A program made the position numbers and the translations under genes. Below are positions 42,538 through 52,521 of a DNA stretch of 64,000 nucleotides, piece after piece (the first letter of the stretch is position 1; the number at the start of each line of letters is the position of its first letter). The DNA is from Dactylosporangium aurantiacum (lineage in GTDB: Bacteria > Actinomycetota > Actinomycetes > Mycobacteriales > Micromonosporaceae): NCBI RefSeq assembly GCF_000716715.1, contig NZ_JNYJ01000006.1, positions 124,001 through 188,000 on the forward strand, in the 5' to 3' direction. The notes below the pieces were generated by a model. That model did no database searches. It saw only the letters and a list, made by a program, of their open reading frames with translations, and was not told where the DNA came from.

Positions 42538-42644
42538 CGTTGAGTGGCCACAAATGTAGCGACCGGAAAGTGGTGCACAACGGCGGTCGGCGCTGCAGTT
42601 GAACGGGCTGTACGGGCGCCTCGGCCGACGGCGATAGTGGCGGC

Positions 42645-43079
42645 ATGAATCGACGCGAAACGCAGGCCGCCGTGGCCGATCTGTTCGGCCGTTATCTGAT
42701 GACGCTGGACACCGTCAAACTGGATTCAGAATGGGCTTCGTGGATGTTCACGCCGGACGTCGCGATCGAATTTCCGATGAGCCGGCACGAGGGAATCGAG
42801 GGGGTCGCCGATTATCACGCGCAGTCGCTGGCGCCGTTCGCGGGCACCCAGCACCTGAGCTCGCCGCCGGTCGTCGACCCCGATGGTGACACCGGCGCGC
42901 GGTTCCGCGCGCACGTGGTGTCGATCCACGTGTACGCCGCCGGGACGGCGCCGGGCCGGTTCAGCGCCGGCACGATCGCCACCGGCGAGGCCCGGCTGAC
43001 CCCGGCCGGCTGGCGGCTGCGGCGGCTGTCGCTGCAGGTCGTCTGGACCGAGGGGCACCCACCGGGCCGGGCCGCGTAG
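42645..43079 (+). CDS. SnoaL-like (NTF2 fold) polyketide-modifying protein
   Basis: 144 residues. The NTF2/SnoaL fold is indicated by LFGRYLMTLDTVKLDSEWASWMFTPDVAIEFP and the C-terminal GRFSAGTIATGEARLTPAGWRLRRLSLQVVW, with the cone-shaped beta sheet. SnoaL-type proteins cyclise or hydroxylate aromatic polyketides. It is convergent with StrR-type gene 2 and divergent from the FAD monooxygenase. Confidence 0.75.
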   Translation: MNRRETQAAVADLFGRYLMTLDTVKLDSEWASWMFTPDVAIEFPMSRHEGIEGVADYHAQSLAPFAGTQHLSSPPVVDPDGDTGARFRAHVVSIHVYAAGTAPGRFSAGTIATGEARLTPAGWRLRRLSLQVVWTEGHPPGRAA

Positions 43080-43103
43080 CCGGTGCCCGCCGGGACGGCC
43101 GGT

Positions 43104-43132
43104 GTTCGACTGCGAATCCAGCGTGGTCGAAC
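43104..43132. promoter_or_regulatory. StrR-type activator binding site 3
   Basis: GTTCGACTG-N11-TGGTCGAAC, a 29-bp match with the StrR pattern. Unusually it lies between the 3-prime ends of two convergent genes. Confidence 0.6.
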
Positions 43133-43145
43133 ACGGCCGGGCGGG

Positions 43146-44165
43146 TCATCCGGCCTCGTCGAGCCGGGTCCGCATCCGCTCCGCCGCGTCGGTGAGCCCC
43201 TCGGCGTAGCACTGCGCGAACTCGATCAGGGTGTACCAGCTGTGCGTCGGTGCCTGCGCGATGAGCTGGTCGCGCGCCTCGGTCTCCTGCACCCGGGCCA
43301 GGCACCAGCGAAGCAGCGCCCGTCCCGACTCGTTGAACCGCAGTGACGGGTCGCGGGTCAGCTGCTCCAGCAGCTCCCGCAGCCGGGCCTGGCTGCTGCC
43401 GCGGGGGCGCTCCCGCCGCGGCTCGGGCACCACGGTGCGCCGCCGCTGCCGCTCGGGCACCGGGTCGAGCCCGAGGCGCATCCGTTCGCGCACGTCGCGG
43501 GCGGTGCCCAGGGAGATGCCCGCGTCCCGGGCGATGGTGCGCAGCGACGCGTCGGGGTTGGCCGCGATGAACACGCTGGCCGAGCGGCGGCCCTCCGCCC
43601 CGCTGACCGGGCGCACCCGCCCGTCGCGGCCGAGCCGGCGCGCCGGCTGCATGGTGCCGTCGTCGATGCGCCGCCGGATCGCCGCGACCGCCTTCGCCGA
43701 GAGTCCCGCCGCCTTCGCGATGGCCCGGTCCGACCAGCCGGGATGCTCCACCAGGATGCGGGCCGCGGCGTGGTCGCGGTCCGAGCGCGACAGCGGCAGG
43801 CCGTGCCGGATGTTGGTCTCCACCGCGAGCACGAACACCTGCTCGGCGGGGCCGTCGAAGAAGCGCACCGCGATGCGGTCCTCGCCGCGCAGGGTGGCCG
43901 CCCGCAGCCGGTGCATGCCGTCGATGACCCGCATGGTGGCCCGGTGCACGAGGATCGGCGGCAGGTTGGCCTCCGACTCCGCCAGCACCTGGGCATGCGC
44001 CTCGCTCTCGCCCGCCAGTCGCGGCGAATCCGCCGGCAACAATTCTTCCAGCCGCACCAGCACCGGCGCGGAACTGGAGTCCACGTCGATGGATTTCGGG
44101 GCCGTTACGGAACGCTCACCGGTCGGCAGTGAAGGCACCGCAAAGAGTGTTCTGCTTGCTGGCAT
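43146..44165 (-). CDS. StrR/ParB-like pathway-specific transcriptional activator 2
   Basis: 339 residues, ATG 44165 after AAGGAG. Same domain order as the first copy: RLEELLPADSPRLAGESEAHAQ (about 36-57), ILVHRATMRVIDGMHRLRAATLRG (about 73-96), HTH segments near 145-165 and 208-230, and the conserved C-terminal helical domain (LRELLEQLTRDPSLRFNESGRALLRW). The Ala/Pro linker of copy 1 is missing. It is divergent from the polyketide core operon (gap 263 bp) and a probable activator of the cluster. Confidence 0.87.
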   Translation of the reverse strand: MPASRTLFAVPSLPTGERSVTAPKSIDVDSSSAPVLVRLEELLPADSPRLAGESEAHAQVLAESEANLPPILVHRATMRVIDGMHRLRAATLRGEDRIAVRFFDGPAEQVFVLAVETNIRHGLPLSRSDRDHAAARILVEHPGWSDRAIAKAAGLSAKAVAAIRRRIDDGTMQPARRLGRDGRVRPVSGAEGRRSASVFIAANPDASLRTIARDAGISLGTARDVRERMRLGLDPVPERQRRRTVVPEPRRERPRGSSQARLRELLEQLTRDPSLRFNESGRALLRWCLARVQETEARDQLIAQAPTHSWYTLIEFAQCYAEGLTDAAERMRTRLDEAG

Positions 44166-44428
44166 GAGAACCGGTCTCCTTAGGGAATAGGTCTCCTCAG
44201 AATGCGAGGGGCGTCATCGCATTCGCCGCAATGAGTGCAGATGAAGTTTGCTGGACCCCACCTGGTTTGCCAATCGAAGATGTCACCGCTTGGGCGTGAG
44301 AATCTCATGAGGATTGCGTGGCGGGATAACTACTGCACTTGCCATGAATGGCTCGACACTGGGGGTCGGCCGCCGCCCTGGCGCGGCATCCGCGCCGTCG
44401 CAGCGCACACCTTGACGAAGGAGCCCGC

Positions 44429-45559
44429 ATGTCCGTCGAAACGTTGCCGCCCGCCCAGCTCGCCCGCCTCGCCGACGGCGCCAGGACCGACCTGCGCCGC
44501 CTGCAGCAGCGGCTGTCGTCGCCCTCGGCGATGCTGCTGGAGCTCATCCACGGCTCCGTCATCACCCAGTCCCTGTACGTCGCCGCCCAGCTCGGCGTGG
44601 CCGACGCCCTGCGCGACGGCCCGCTGTCCGCGCCGGAGCTCGCCGCCCGCGTGCAGTGCGACGCCGACGCGCTGCGCCGCGTGCTGCGCCTGCTCGCCAG
44701 CAACGAGGTCTTCATCGAGTACCCCGACGGGTCGTTCGGCCTGACCCCGATGGCCCAGGCGCTGCGCTCCGACGTGCCCGACTCGATGCGCGGCATGGCC
44801 GTGCTGATGGGCCACCCGATCCACTGGGAGGACTGGTCGCACCTCATCGACACGGTGCGCACCGGCCAGCCGTGCGTGCCCGCCCTGCGCGGCATGGACG
44901 CCTTCTCCTACCTGGCGTCCCAGCCCGAGTACGGCGCGGTCTTCTTCCAGGGCATGGCCAACATGTCGGTGGTCGAGACCCAGCCGATCGTGGAGGGCTA
45001 CGACTTCAGCGCGTTCCGCACCATCGTCGACGTCGGCGGCGGTGGCGGCGCCCTGCTCGCCGCGGTGCTGCAGCGGGCCACCGGCTCGCGCGGCGTGCTC
45101 TTCGACGCCCGGGCCGAGGTCTTCGGCGCCCGCGACATCCTGGCCGCGCACGGCGTCGCCGAGCGCTGCACCATCGCCGCCGGCGACCTGTTCGACCCGG
45201 TCACCCCGGGCGCCGACGCGTACGTGCTCAAGCACATCATCCACGACTGGCCGGAGGAGCAGGCGCTGACGATCCTGCGCAACGTCCGCGACGCGATCGC
45301 CGAGGACGGCCGGATCCTGCTCATGGAGTTCGTGCCGGAGGAGGGCAACGCCCCGCACCCGGGACGGCTCACCGACCTGATGCTGATGCTGCTGGTCGGC
45401 GGCCGCGAGCGCACCGCCCGCGGGTACGCCGAGCTGCTGGACAAGGCCGGGTTCGAGCTGGAGGAGGTCGTCGGCACGACCGCCGCGGTCTCCGTCGTGG
45501 TCGGCCGCCCCAAGCCGCGCCTGCGGCACCGCGCCACCGACACGGACGCGGCCGCATGA
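44429..45559 (+). CDS. AlpH-like O-methyltransferase homologue
   Basis: 376 residues from ATG 44429 (AAGGAG upstream). N-terminal dimerisation domain (about 30-120), then an O-methyltransferase core with SAM motif VDVGGGGGALLAAVL (about 195-209) and KHIIHDWPEEQ (about 270-280) with the usual catalytic His. In kinamycin biosynthesis a protein of this type (AlpH) is reported to attach glutamylhydrazine to the polyketide instead of methylating. Whether this homologue does so or is a real methyltransferase cannot be told from sequence. First gene of the core operon, overlapping the next (ATGA). Confidence 0.8.
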   Translation: MSVETLPPAQLARLADGARTDLRRLQQRLSSPSAMLLELIHGSVITQSLYVAAQLGVADALRDGPLSAPELAARVQCDADALRRVLRLLASNEVFIEYPDGSFGLTPMAQALRSDVPDSMRGMAVLMGHPIHWEDWSHLIDTVRTGQPCVPALRGMDAFSYLASQPEYGAVFFQGMANMSVVETQPIVEGYDFSAFRTIVDVGGGGGALLAAVLQRATGSRGVLFDARAEVFGARDILAAHGVAERCTIAAGDLFDPVTPGADAYVLKHIIHDWPEEQALTILRNVRDAIAEDGRILLMEFVPEEGNAPHPGRLTDLMLMLLVGGRERTARGYAELLDKAGFELEEVVGTTAAVSVVVGRPKPRLRHRATDTDAAA

Positions 45560-47094
45560 GCGCCGTGCGGGCCCGCGGTGGCGTCGTCGACTACGACGTG
45601 ATCGTGGTCGGCGCCGGCCCGGTCGGGCTGATGCTCGCCGCGGAGCTGCGGCTGGGCGGCGTCACCGTCGCGGTCCTGGAGCGGCTGGAGCAGCCCTCCG
45701 GCGAGTCGCGCGGGCTCGGGTTCACCGCCCGCGCCGCCGAGATCTTCGACCAGCGCGGCGTGCTGGACCGGCTCGGCGCGGTCGAGACCAGCCCGATGGG
45801 GCACTTCGGCGGCGTGCCGATGGACTACACCCTCATCGAGGGCGGCCACTTCGGCGTGCGGGGCGTGCCGCAGCACCGCATCGAGCAGGCCCTCGCCGAG
45901 TGGGCCGTCGAGCTCGGCGTGGCGCTGCTGCGCGGCCGCGACGTCGTGGACATCGAACCCGACGAGGCCGGCGTCACGGTCGTCACCGACGCCCGCGACC
46001 TGGAGGTCTTCACCGCCGGCTACCTCGTGTGCTGCGACGGCGGGCGCAGCACGCTGCGCCGCATGGCCGGGTTCGACTTCCCCGGCACCGACGCCACCCG
46101 CGAGATGTACCTCGCCGACGTCGCCGGCGCGAACATCCGGCCCCGCTTCATCGGCGAGCGCACCGACGCCGGCATGGTCATGTCGGCGCCGCTCGGGGAG
46201 GGTCTCGACCGGATCATCGTGTGCGAGGACGGCCGCAAGCCGACCGGCCGCTCCGCGCCGAGCTGGACCGAGGTCGCCGACGCCTGGCAGCGGATCACCG
46301 GCGAGTCGCTGCACGGTGCGAACGCCCGCTGGGTGAGCGCCTTCACCGACACGACCCGGCTGGTCAGCCAGTACCGCCGCGGCCGGGTGCTCATCGCCGG
46401 CGACGCCGCGCACGTGCACCTGCCGGCCGGCGGCCAGGGCCTCAGCCTGGGCGTGCAGGACGCGGCCAACCTCGGCTGGAAGCTGGCCGCCACGATCCGC
46501 GGCTGGGCGCCGGAAGGGCTGCTCGACACGTACCACAGCGAACGGCACCCGGTCGCGGCCCGCGTCCTGCGCAACACCCTCGCCCAGGGGACGCTGTACC
46601 TCACCGGCGCGCACATGGAGCCGATGCGCGAGATCATGCGCGAGCTGATCGCGCAGCCGAGCGTCGTGCGCCTGCTGTCCGGCATGGTCAGCGGTCTCGA
46701 CATCCGCTACGACATGCCCTACGCCACGGGCGCCGACGAGCCGGTCTGGCTCGGCCGGCGGATGCCGCACCGCACGCTCGGCCGCACCGACGGCGATGCC
46801 GACGGCGGCCAGGTCCGGGTCCCGGACCTGCTGCGGCACGGCCGCGGCGTCCTCATCGACACCACCGGCGACGACGCCGTCGCCGCCGCGGCGGCCCGCT
46901 GGGCCGGCCGGGTGGACCTGGTCCGCGGCGAGTGGGCACCGGCGCCCGACGGTGTCGAGCCCGCCCCGAAGGCGGTCCTGCTGCGCCCGGACGGCTACAT
47001 CGCGTGGGTCCCGGGCGCCGGTGAACTCTCCCAGGCGTTGACCGCCTGGTTCGGCGCCGACGACGCCGGACGCCCGTCCGGCCGGCACGACTGA
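45556..47094 (+). CDS. FAD-dependent aromatic monooxygenase (PHBH type)
   Basis: 512 residues, ATG overlaps the methyltransferase-like stop. [23 protein letters not shown] (about 16-38), [19 protein letters not shown] (about 158-176), [21 protein letters not shown] (about 276-296). It is close in sequence to the FAD part of the FAD-VOC protein, which suggests gene duplication within the cluster. Like AlpG/JadH-type hydroxylases it would oxygenate the angucycline core. Part of the core operon. Confidence 0.9.
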   Translation: MSAVRARGGVVDYDVIVVGAGPVGLMLAAELRLGGVTVAVLERLEQPSGESRGLGFTARAAEIFDQRGVLDRLGAVETSPMGHFGGVPMDYTLIEGGHFGVRGVPQHRIEQALAEWAVELGVALLRGRDVVDIEPDEAGVTVVTDARDLEVFTAGYLVCCDGGRSTLRRMAGFDFPGTDATREMYLADVAGANIRPRFIGERTDAGMVMSAPLGEGLDRIIVCEDGRKPTGRSAPSWTEVADAWQRITGESLHGANARWVSAFTDTTRLVSQYRRGRVLIAGDAAHVHLPAGGQGLSLGVQDAANLGWKLAATIRGWAPEGLLDTYHSERHPVAARVLRNTLAQGTLYLTGAHMEPMREIMRELIAQPSVVRLLSGMVSGLDIRYDMPYATGADEPVWLGRRMPHRTLGRTDGDADGGQVRVPDLLRHGRGVLIDTTGDDAVAAAAARWAGRVDLVRGEWAPAPDGVEPAPKAVLLRPDGYIAWVPGAGELSQALTAWFGADDAGRPSGRHD

Positions 47095-47109
47095 ACTGGA
47101 GCAGAAAAC

Positions 47110-47460
47110 ATGTTCAGCACGCTCATCGTGGCGCGGATGGCCCCCGAGTCCGGGCCGTCGGTCGCCCGCCGCTTCGCCGAGTTCGACGCCAGCGACATGC
47201 CGCACCGCATGGGCACCCGTCGCCGGCAGCTGTTCCAGTACCGCGGCCTCTACTTCCACCTGCAGGACTTCACCGCCGACCACGGCCCGGCCGCCATCGA
47301 CGCGGTGCGCGACGACCCGGCGTTCGTCGGGATCAGCGAGGACCTCAAGGAGTTCATCGCCGCCTACGACCCGGCCACCTGGCGGTCGCCGGCGGACGCG
47401 ATGGCGACCCGGTTCTACCACTGGTCCGCGGCGGCCACGGCCGAGGTGGGGCAGCGGTGA
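47110..47460 (+). CDS. TcmI-family polyketide cyclase
   Basis: 116 residues. [35 protein letters not shown] and [17 protein letters not shown] match the TcmI/SnoaM-type polyketide synthesis cyclase family, a ferredoxin-like dimer. It guides closure of a later ring of the aromatic polyketide. It overlaps the KS-alpha start by GTGA and is thus coupled to it. Confidence 0.88.
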   Translation: MFSTLIVARMAPESGPSVARRFAEFDASDMPHRMGTRRRQLFQYRGLYFHLQDFTADHGPAAIDAVRDDPAFVGISEDLKEFIAAYDPATWRSPADAMATRFYHWSAAATAEVGQR

Positions 47461-48746
47461 GCACGCCCAACCCGCACCGGCGCCGCCGGGTCGCGGTGAC
47501 CGGCATCGGTGTCGTCGCGCCCGGCGCGATCGGCGGTGCCGCGTTCTGGGACCTGCTGAGCTCCGGGCGCACCGCCACCCGCACCATCCGCTCCTTCGAC
47601 GCCTCACGCTTCCGCTCGCGGGTCGCGGCCGAGATCGACTTCGACCCGGCCGCCCACGGGCTGGCCCCGCAGGTGGTGCGGCGCACCGACCGGGCCACGC
47701 AGCTGGCCCTGGTGGCGATGCGGGAGGCCACCGCCGAGTCCGGGCTGGACCTGTCCAGCCTGGACCCGGGCCGCATCGGCGTCACCATTGGCACCGCCGT
47801 CGGCGCCACCATGGGCCTGGAGGAGGAGTACCGGGTCGTCAGCGACGACGGCCGGCTGCACGTCGTGGACCACCGCTACACCGTGCCGCACCTGTACAAC
47901 TACCTCGTCCCCAGCTCGTTCGCGAGCGAGATCGCGTGGGCGAGCGGGGCGCAGGGACCGGTCGCGGTGGTCTCCACCGGCTGCACCTCCGGCCTGGACT
48001 CCGTCGGGCACGCGTACGAGCTGATCCGCGAGGGCTCCGCCGACGTCATGATCACCGGCGCGACCGACGCCCCGATCTCACCCATCACCCTGGCCTGCTT
48101 CGACGCGATCAAGGCCACCACCCCGCGCAACGACGACCCGGAGCACGCGTCCCGGCCGTTCGACGCGACCCGCAACGGGTTCGTCCTCGGCGAGGGTGCG
48201 GCGGTGTTCGTCCTCGAGGAGTGGGAGCACGCGCGCCGCCGCTCGGCGCAGGTGCTGGGCGAGATCGCCGGGTTCGGGGCGCGCTGCAACGCCTTCCACA
48301 TGACCGGGCTGCGCCCCGACGGCCGGGAGATGGCCGAGGCGATCACGGTCGCGCTCGCCGACGCCGGCATGACCCCGGACCGCATCGACTACATCAACGC
48401 CCACGGCTCGGGCACCCGGCAGAACGACCGGCACGAGACCGCCGCGTTCAAGCACAGCCTCGGCGATCACGCGTACCGCACCCCGGTCAGCTCGATCAAG
48501 TCGATGATCGGGCACTCGCTGGGCGCGATCGGCTCCCTCGAGATCGCCGCGTCACTGCTGGCGATGCGGCACAACGTGATCCCGCCGACGGCGAACCTCA
48601 CCACCCCCGACCCGGAGTGCGACCTGGACTTCGTGCCGCGGGTCGCCCGGGAGCGGCGGACCGACGCCGTGCTGACCGTCGGCAGTGGCTTCGGCGGCTT
48701 CCAGAGCGCCATGATCCTGCGCGACGCCGAGGCGGTGCCGGCATGA
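47457..48746 (+). CDS. Type II PKS ketosynthase alpha (KS-alpha)
   Basis: 429 residues, GTG start overlapping the cyclase stop. Catalytic Cys176 in [16 protein letters not shown]; the two His come from [14 protein letters not shown] (about 318-331) and [11 protein letters not shown] (about 351-361). With the CLF and ACP it builds the poly-beta-keto chain from malonyl units; a decaketide is expected for an angucycline. Length and motifs are fully normal. No acyltransferase or AT-like starter gene is next to it. Confidence 0.95.
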   Translation: MSTPNPHRRRRVAVTGIGVVAPGAIGGAAFWDLLSSGRTATRTIRSFDASRFRSRVAAEIDFDPAAHGLAPQVVRRTDRATQLALVAMREATAESGLDLSSLDPGRIGVTIGTAVGATMGLEEEYRVVSDDGRLHVVDHRYTVPHLYNYLVPSSFASEIAWASGAQGPVAVVSTGCTSGLDSVGHAYELIREGSADVMITGATDAPISPITLACFDAIKATTPRNDDPEHASRPFDATRNGFVLGEGAAVFVLEEWEHARRRSAQVLGEIAGFGARCNAFHMTGLRPDGREMAEAITVALADAGMTPDRIDYINAHGSGTRQNDRHETAAFKHSLGDHAYRTPVSSIKSMIGHSLGAIGSLEIAASLLAMRHNVIPPTANLTTPDPECDLDFVPRVARERRTDAVLTVGSGFGGFQSAMILRDAEAVPA

Positions 48747-48831
48747 CCAGGCCGGAGCGCAGCGGAGGGCTGGGCATCACGGGCGCAGTTTCGAGGTCAG
48801 GGCGGCGCCGGAGCGCAGCGGAGGTGACGGC

Positions 48832-50043
48832 ATGAGCGGGCCGCTGGTTACCGGGATGGGGGTGGTGGCGCCGAACGGCGTCGGGGTCGAGGCGTACTGG
48901 TCGGCGGTGCTGGCCGGCACGCCGGCGATCGGCCCGGTCCGCCGGTTCGACGCCTCCGGCTACCCGAGCCGCCTCGCCGCGGAGGTCGACCTCGACGCCG
49001 CGGCGTACCTGCCGAGCCGGCTGCTGCCGCAGACGGACCACATGACCCGCCTGGCGCTGGTGGCGGCGGAGGCGGCGCTCGCCGACGCCGCCGTCGCCCC
49101 CGGCACGTACGACCCGTTCGACCAGGGCGTGGTCACCGCCAGCTCGGCCGGCGGCTTCGACTTCGGCCACCGCGAGCTGGAGAAGCTCTGGCGCAGCGGC
49201 AACGAGTTCGTCAGCGCGTACCAGTCCTTCGCGTGGTTCTACGCGGTCAACACCGGCCAGATCTCGATCCGGCACGGGCTCAAGGGGCCCAGCGGCGTGA
49301 TCGTCACCGACGCGGCCGGCGGACTGGACGCCATCGCGCAGGCCCGCCGGCAGCTGCGCCGGGGCAGCCGGCTCATCGTCGGCGGCGGGGTGGACGGGTC
49401 GCTGTGCTCGTGGGGGTGGGTCGCCAAGCAGGCCGGCGGCCGGCTCAGCGAGTCCGACGACCCGGCCCGCGCCTACCTGCCGTTCGACGCGCGGGCCGCC
49501 GGGCACGTGCCGGGGGAGGGCGGCGCGATCCTCGTCATCGAGGACGCCGACGCCGCCCGCGACCGCGGCGCACCGCACGTCTACGGCGAGATCGCCGGCT
49601 ACGGGGCGAGCTTCGACCCGGCGCCGGAGTCCGGCCTGCCGCCGACGCTGCACCGGGCCGTGACCGCCGCCCTCACCGACGCGGCCATGGACCCGTCCGA
49701 CATCGACGTCATCTTCGCCGACGGCGCCGCCGTGCCGGAGCTGGACTGGCAGGAGGCGACGCAGATCGCCACCGTGTTCGGGACGCGCTCGGTGCCGGTC
49801 ACCGTGCCGAAGACGATGTTCGGCCGGCTCGACGCGGGCTCGGCGGCCCTGGACGTCGCCACCGCGCTGCTGGCGATCCGCGACGGGGTCATCCCGGCGA
49901 CGGTGCACGTCGAACCGTCGGCCGACTACCCGATCGACCTCGTCGTTGGTGAGCCGGTCCGGCGACGCATCCGCGCGGCGCTGGTCATCGCCCGCGGCCA
50001 CGGCGGGTTCAACTCCGCCCTGATCGTCCGGTCCGCGGCCTGA
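48832..50043 (+). CDS. Type II PKS chain length factor (KS-beta)
   Basis: 403 residues. KS fold without catalytic Cys: [18 protein letters not shown], where the characteristic Gln161 of actinorhodin-type CLFs is Ala161. Other landmarks ([42 protein letters not shown]) are typical. It heterodimerises with KS-alpha and sets the chain length. An 85-bp spacer with a direct repeat separates it from KS-alpha, where most clusters have an overlap. Confidence 0.93.
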   Translation: MSGPLVTGMGVVAPNGVGVEAYWSAVLAGTPAIGPVRRFDASGYPSRLAAEVDLDAAAYLPSRLLPQTDHMTRLALVAAEAALADAAVAPGTYDPFDQGVVTASSAGGFDFGHRELEKLWRSGNEFVSAYQSFAWFYAVNTGQISIRHGLKGPSGVIVTDAAGGLDAIAQARRQLRRGSRLIVGGGVDGSLCSWGWVAKQAGGRLSESDDPARAYLPFDARAAGHVPGEGGAILVIEDADAARDRGAPHVYGEIAGYGASFDPAPESGLPPTLHRAVTAALTDAAMDPSDIDVIFADGAAVPELDWQEATQIATVFGTRSVPVTVPKTMFGRLDAGSAALDVATALLAIRDGVIPATVHVEPSADYPIDLVVGEPVRRRIRAALVIARGHGGFNSALIVRSAA

Positions 50044-50084
50044 GCGGCACCGGGCACGTAACCACACCCTTTCTGGAGGACACC

Positions 50085-50345
50085 ATGACCGGCTCCGTGC
50101 TCGATCTTGCCGAACTGCGGCGCATCCTGCGGATCGTCGCCGGCACCGAGCAGGGCGTCGACCTCGACGCCGACATCCTCGACACGTCGTTCAGCGACCT
50201 GGGCTACGACTCGCTGGCGCTGCTGGAGGCCGCCGCGCAGATCCTGCGCGAGTTCGGGGTCCGCCTGGACGACGACGCGCTGCTCGAGGCGAAGAGCCCG
50301 CGCCAGCTGCTGGACCTGGTCAGCACCGCGGACAGCCACTCGTGA
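50085..50345 (+). CDS. Type II PKS acyl carrier protein
   Basis: 86 residues, ATG with GGAGG upstream. Phosphopantetheine attachment Ser43 in [10 protein letters not shown]. Helix pattern and length are standard for aromatic PKS ACPs. It shuttles the growing polyketide between KS-alpha/CLF and the ketoreductase. The downstream carboxylase gene overlaps by GTGA. Confidence 0.95.
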   Translation: MTGSVLDLAELRRILRIVAGTEQGVDLDADILDTSFSDLGYDSLALLEAAAQILREFGVRLDDDALLEAKSPRQLLDLVSTADSHS

Positions 50346-52027
50346 GCACGCTCGCCGTCCCCGTCACCGAACTGGTCACCGACGAGGCCCAGTTCGTGCT
50401 GTGCGACAGCTGCCGCACCGCGCTGTACCGGCCGCGGCTGGAACGCGGGCTGAAGGTCTGCCCCGACTGCGGTCACCACCACCGGCTGACCGCCGCCGAG
50501 CGGATCGCGCAGCTCATCGACGACCCGGTCGTGCTCGACGTGCCCGTCGAGACCGCCGACGTGCTCGAGTTCGTGGACACGGTGCCCTACACCGAGCGCC
50601 TGGACCGCTCGCGGCGGCGCACCGGCCTCGACGATGCCGTCATCGCGGTGGAGGGCACCGTCGACGGCTACCCGCTGGTCGCCGCCGTGATGGACTTCGG
50701 CTTCCTCGGCGGCAGCCTCGGCGCCGCCGTCGGCGAGGCCATCACCGTGGCGGCGGAGCTGGCCCTGCAGCGGCGGGTACCGCTGCTGCTGGTCACCGCG
50801 TCCGGCGGCGCCCGGATGCAGGAGGGCCCGATCTCGCTGATGCAGATGGCGAAGACCAGCCAGGCGCTCGCCCAGCTCGACGAGCAGGGCGTGCTGACGG
50901 TCGCGCTGATCACGGACCCGACGTTCGGCGGGGTCGCGGCGTCGTTCGCGACCCAGTGCGACGTGCTGGTCGCCGAGCCCGGCGCGCGGCTCGGCTTCGC
51001 CGGGCGGCGGGTCATCGAGCAGACCATCGGCGACCGGCTGCCCGCCAACTTCCAGACCGCGGAGTTCCTGCGCGACCGCGGGTTCATCGACGTCATCGCG
51101 CCCCGCTCGGCGCTGCGCGGGGTCTTGCGCCGGCTGCTCGCCGCCGGCCGCACCGGGCAGTCGCGCCGGCCGCGCCGCATGTACCGCGCCGACGTGGTGC
51201 GCAACCCGGACCGGCTGGACCCGATCGACGCGTGGGACGCGGTGCAGCAGGCCCGCGGCCTGGAGCGGCCGACCACCACGGACTACATCGGGCGGATCTG
51301 CGGCGACTTCCAGGAGCTGCACGGCGACCGGGCCGGCGGGGAGTGCTCCGCGATCGTCGGCGGCGTCGCCCAGCTGGCGGGGCGGCCGGTGATGGTGATC
51401 GGCCATCAGCGCGGGCACACCGCCGCGCAGCTGAAGGCGCACAACTTCGGCATGCCGACACCGGCGGGGTACCGCAAGGCGATGCGCCTCATGCGGTTGG
51501 CCGCGAAGCTGCGCATCCCGGTGGTGACGCTGGTGGACACGCCGGGGGCGTTCCCGGGCGCGGCCGCCGAGGAACGCGGCCAGGCGGTGGCCATCGCCGA
51601 GTCGATCCGGCTGATGACGGCGCTGCCCGTGCCGGTCGTCACCGTCATCATCGGCGAGGGCGGCAGCGGCGGCGCACTGGCGCTCGCGGTCGCCGACCAG
51701 GTGCTGATGTTCGAACGGGCCGTGTACTCGGTGATCACCCCGGAGGGCTGCGCGGCGATCCTGTGGGGCGACGCGGCCCAGGCGCCGGTGGCGGCCCGGG
51801 CGCTGCGCGGCGACGCGGCGAGCCTGCTGCGGCTCGGCGTCGTCGACGGCGTGCTGCGCGAGCCGCCGGGCGGCACCCACCAGGACCCCGTGGCCGCCGC
51901 GGAGACCTTGCGCGACACGGTCGCGGCGGCGTTGCAGATGCTCGACCGGATTCCCCCGGCGGAGCTGGTACGGCGCCGCCGGGCCAAGTTCCGGCGGTTC
52001 GGCGCGCCAGGAAGGCGAGTGGACTGA
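50342..52027 (+). CDS. Fused acetyl-CoA carboxylase carboxyltransferase (AccD-AccA)
   Basis: 561 residues. N-terminal AccD half: a zinc ribbon [24 protein letters not shown] (about 21-42), [17 protein letters not shown] [12 protein letters not shown] (about 150-161). C-terminal AccA half (about 285-555) with [20 protein letters not shown] and [11 protein letters not shown]. It carboxylates acetyl-CoA with the biotin carrier and biotin carboxylase that follow, giving malonyl-CoA for the PKS. Dedicated ACC sets are known from jadomycin and kinamycin clusters. Confidence 0.92.
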   Translation: MSTLAVPVTELVTDEAQFVLCDSCRTALYRPRLERGLKVCPDCGHHHRLTAAERIAQLIDDPVVLDVPVETADVLEFVDTVPYTERLDRSRRRTGLDDAVIAVEGTVDGYPLVAAVMDFGFLGGSLGAAVGEAITVAAELALQRRVPLLLVTASGGARMQEGPISLMQMAKTSQALAQLDEQGVLTVALITDPTFGGVAASFATQCDVLVAEPGARLGFAGRRVIEQTIGDRLPANFQTAEFLRDRGFIDVIAPRSALRGVLRRLLAAGRTGQSRRPRRMYRADVVRNPDRLDPIDAWDAVQQARGLERPTTTDYIGRICGDFQELHGDRAGGECSAIVGGVAQLAGRPVMVIGHQRGHTAAQLKAHNFGMPTPAGYRKAMRLMRLAAKLRIPVVTLVDTPGAFPGAAAEERGQAVAIAESIRLMTALPVPVVTVIIGEGGSGGALALAVADQVLMFERAVYSVITPEGCAAILWGDAAQAPVAARALRGDAASLLRLGVVDGVLREPPGGTHQDPVAAAETLRDTVAAALQMLDRIPPAELVRRRRAKFRRFGAPGRRVD

Positions 52028-52512
52028 TGGACACCACACCAGAGCGGGACCGGCCGGCGGTCGCCGAGCTCAGCGACCTGCGTGACGCGATCGTCGAGGT
52101 GCTGACGTCGCTGCCGCGGCCGCCGAGCCGGCTGCGCATCCAGGCCGCCGACGTCGGCATCGACATCCGCTGGGAGGAGGAGCCGGCGCCCGCCCGACCT
52201 GGGCGGGAGCCGGCACCCGTCACCGCGGCCGCCCCGGTGGCCGCGGCGGCACCCGCGCCCGCGGAGCTGGGGCCGGTGCTGGTCGCGCCGAGCGTCGGCG
52301 TGTTCTACCAGGCGCCGTCGCCGGGCAGCGAGCCGTTCGTGACCGTCGGCACGGTCGTGGAGGCCGGGCAGCAGATCGGCATCGTCGAGGCGATGAAGCT
52401 GATGATCCCGATCTTCGCCGACCGGGCCGGCACCATCACCGCCGTGCTCAAGGCCGACGGCACCCCCGTCGAGTACGACGAGCCCCTGTTCGCGCTCGCC
52501 GAGCAGGTCTGA
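52027..52512 (+). CDS. Biotin carboxyl carrier protein
   Basis: 161 residues, ATG overlapping the previous stop. An Ala/Pro-rich linker (about 60-85) precedes a biotinyl domain; the biotin Lys is in IVEAMKLMIPI (about 122-132). It carries CO2 between the biotin carboxylase and the AccDA carboxyltransferase. Part of the same coupled carboxylase set. Confidence 0.93.
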   Translation: MDTTPERDRPAVAELSDLRDAIVEVLTSLPRPPSRLRIQAADVGIDIRWEEEPAPARPGREPAPVTAAAPVAAAAPAPAELGPVLVAPSVGVFYQAPSPGSEPFVTVGTVVEAGQQIGIVEAMKLMIPIFADRAGTITAVLKADGTPVEYDEPLFALAEQV

Positions 52513-52521
52513 GGGGTCAGC

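Noticed and set aside
42575..42604. Possible fifth StrR-type site (GCACAACGG-N12-CAGTTGAAC) between the FAD monooxygenase and the SnoaL-like gene
   Set aside because: Spacer is 12 instead of 11 and the left arm has two mismatches; kept only as a possible half-site.
44998..47607. 869-residue minus-strand open frame across the core operon
   Set aside because: It lies opposite well-supported genes with clear motifs and its translation is low complexity.
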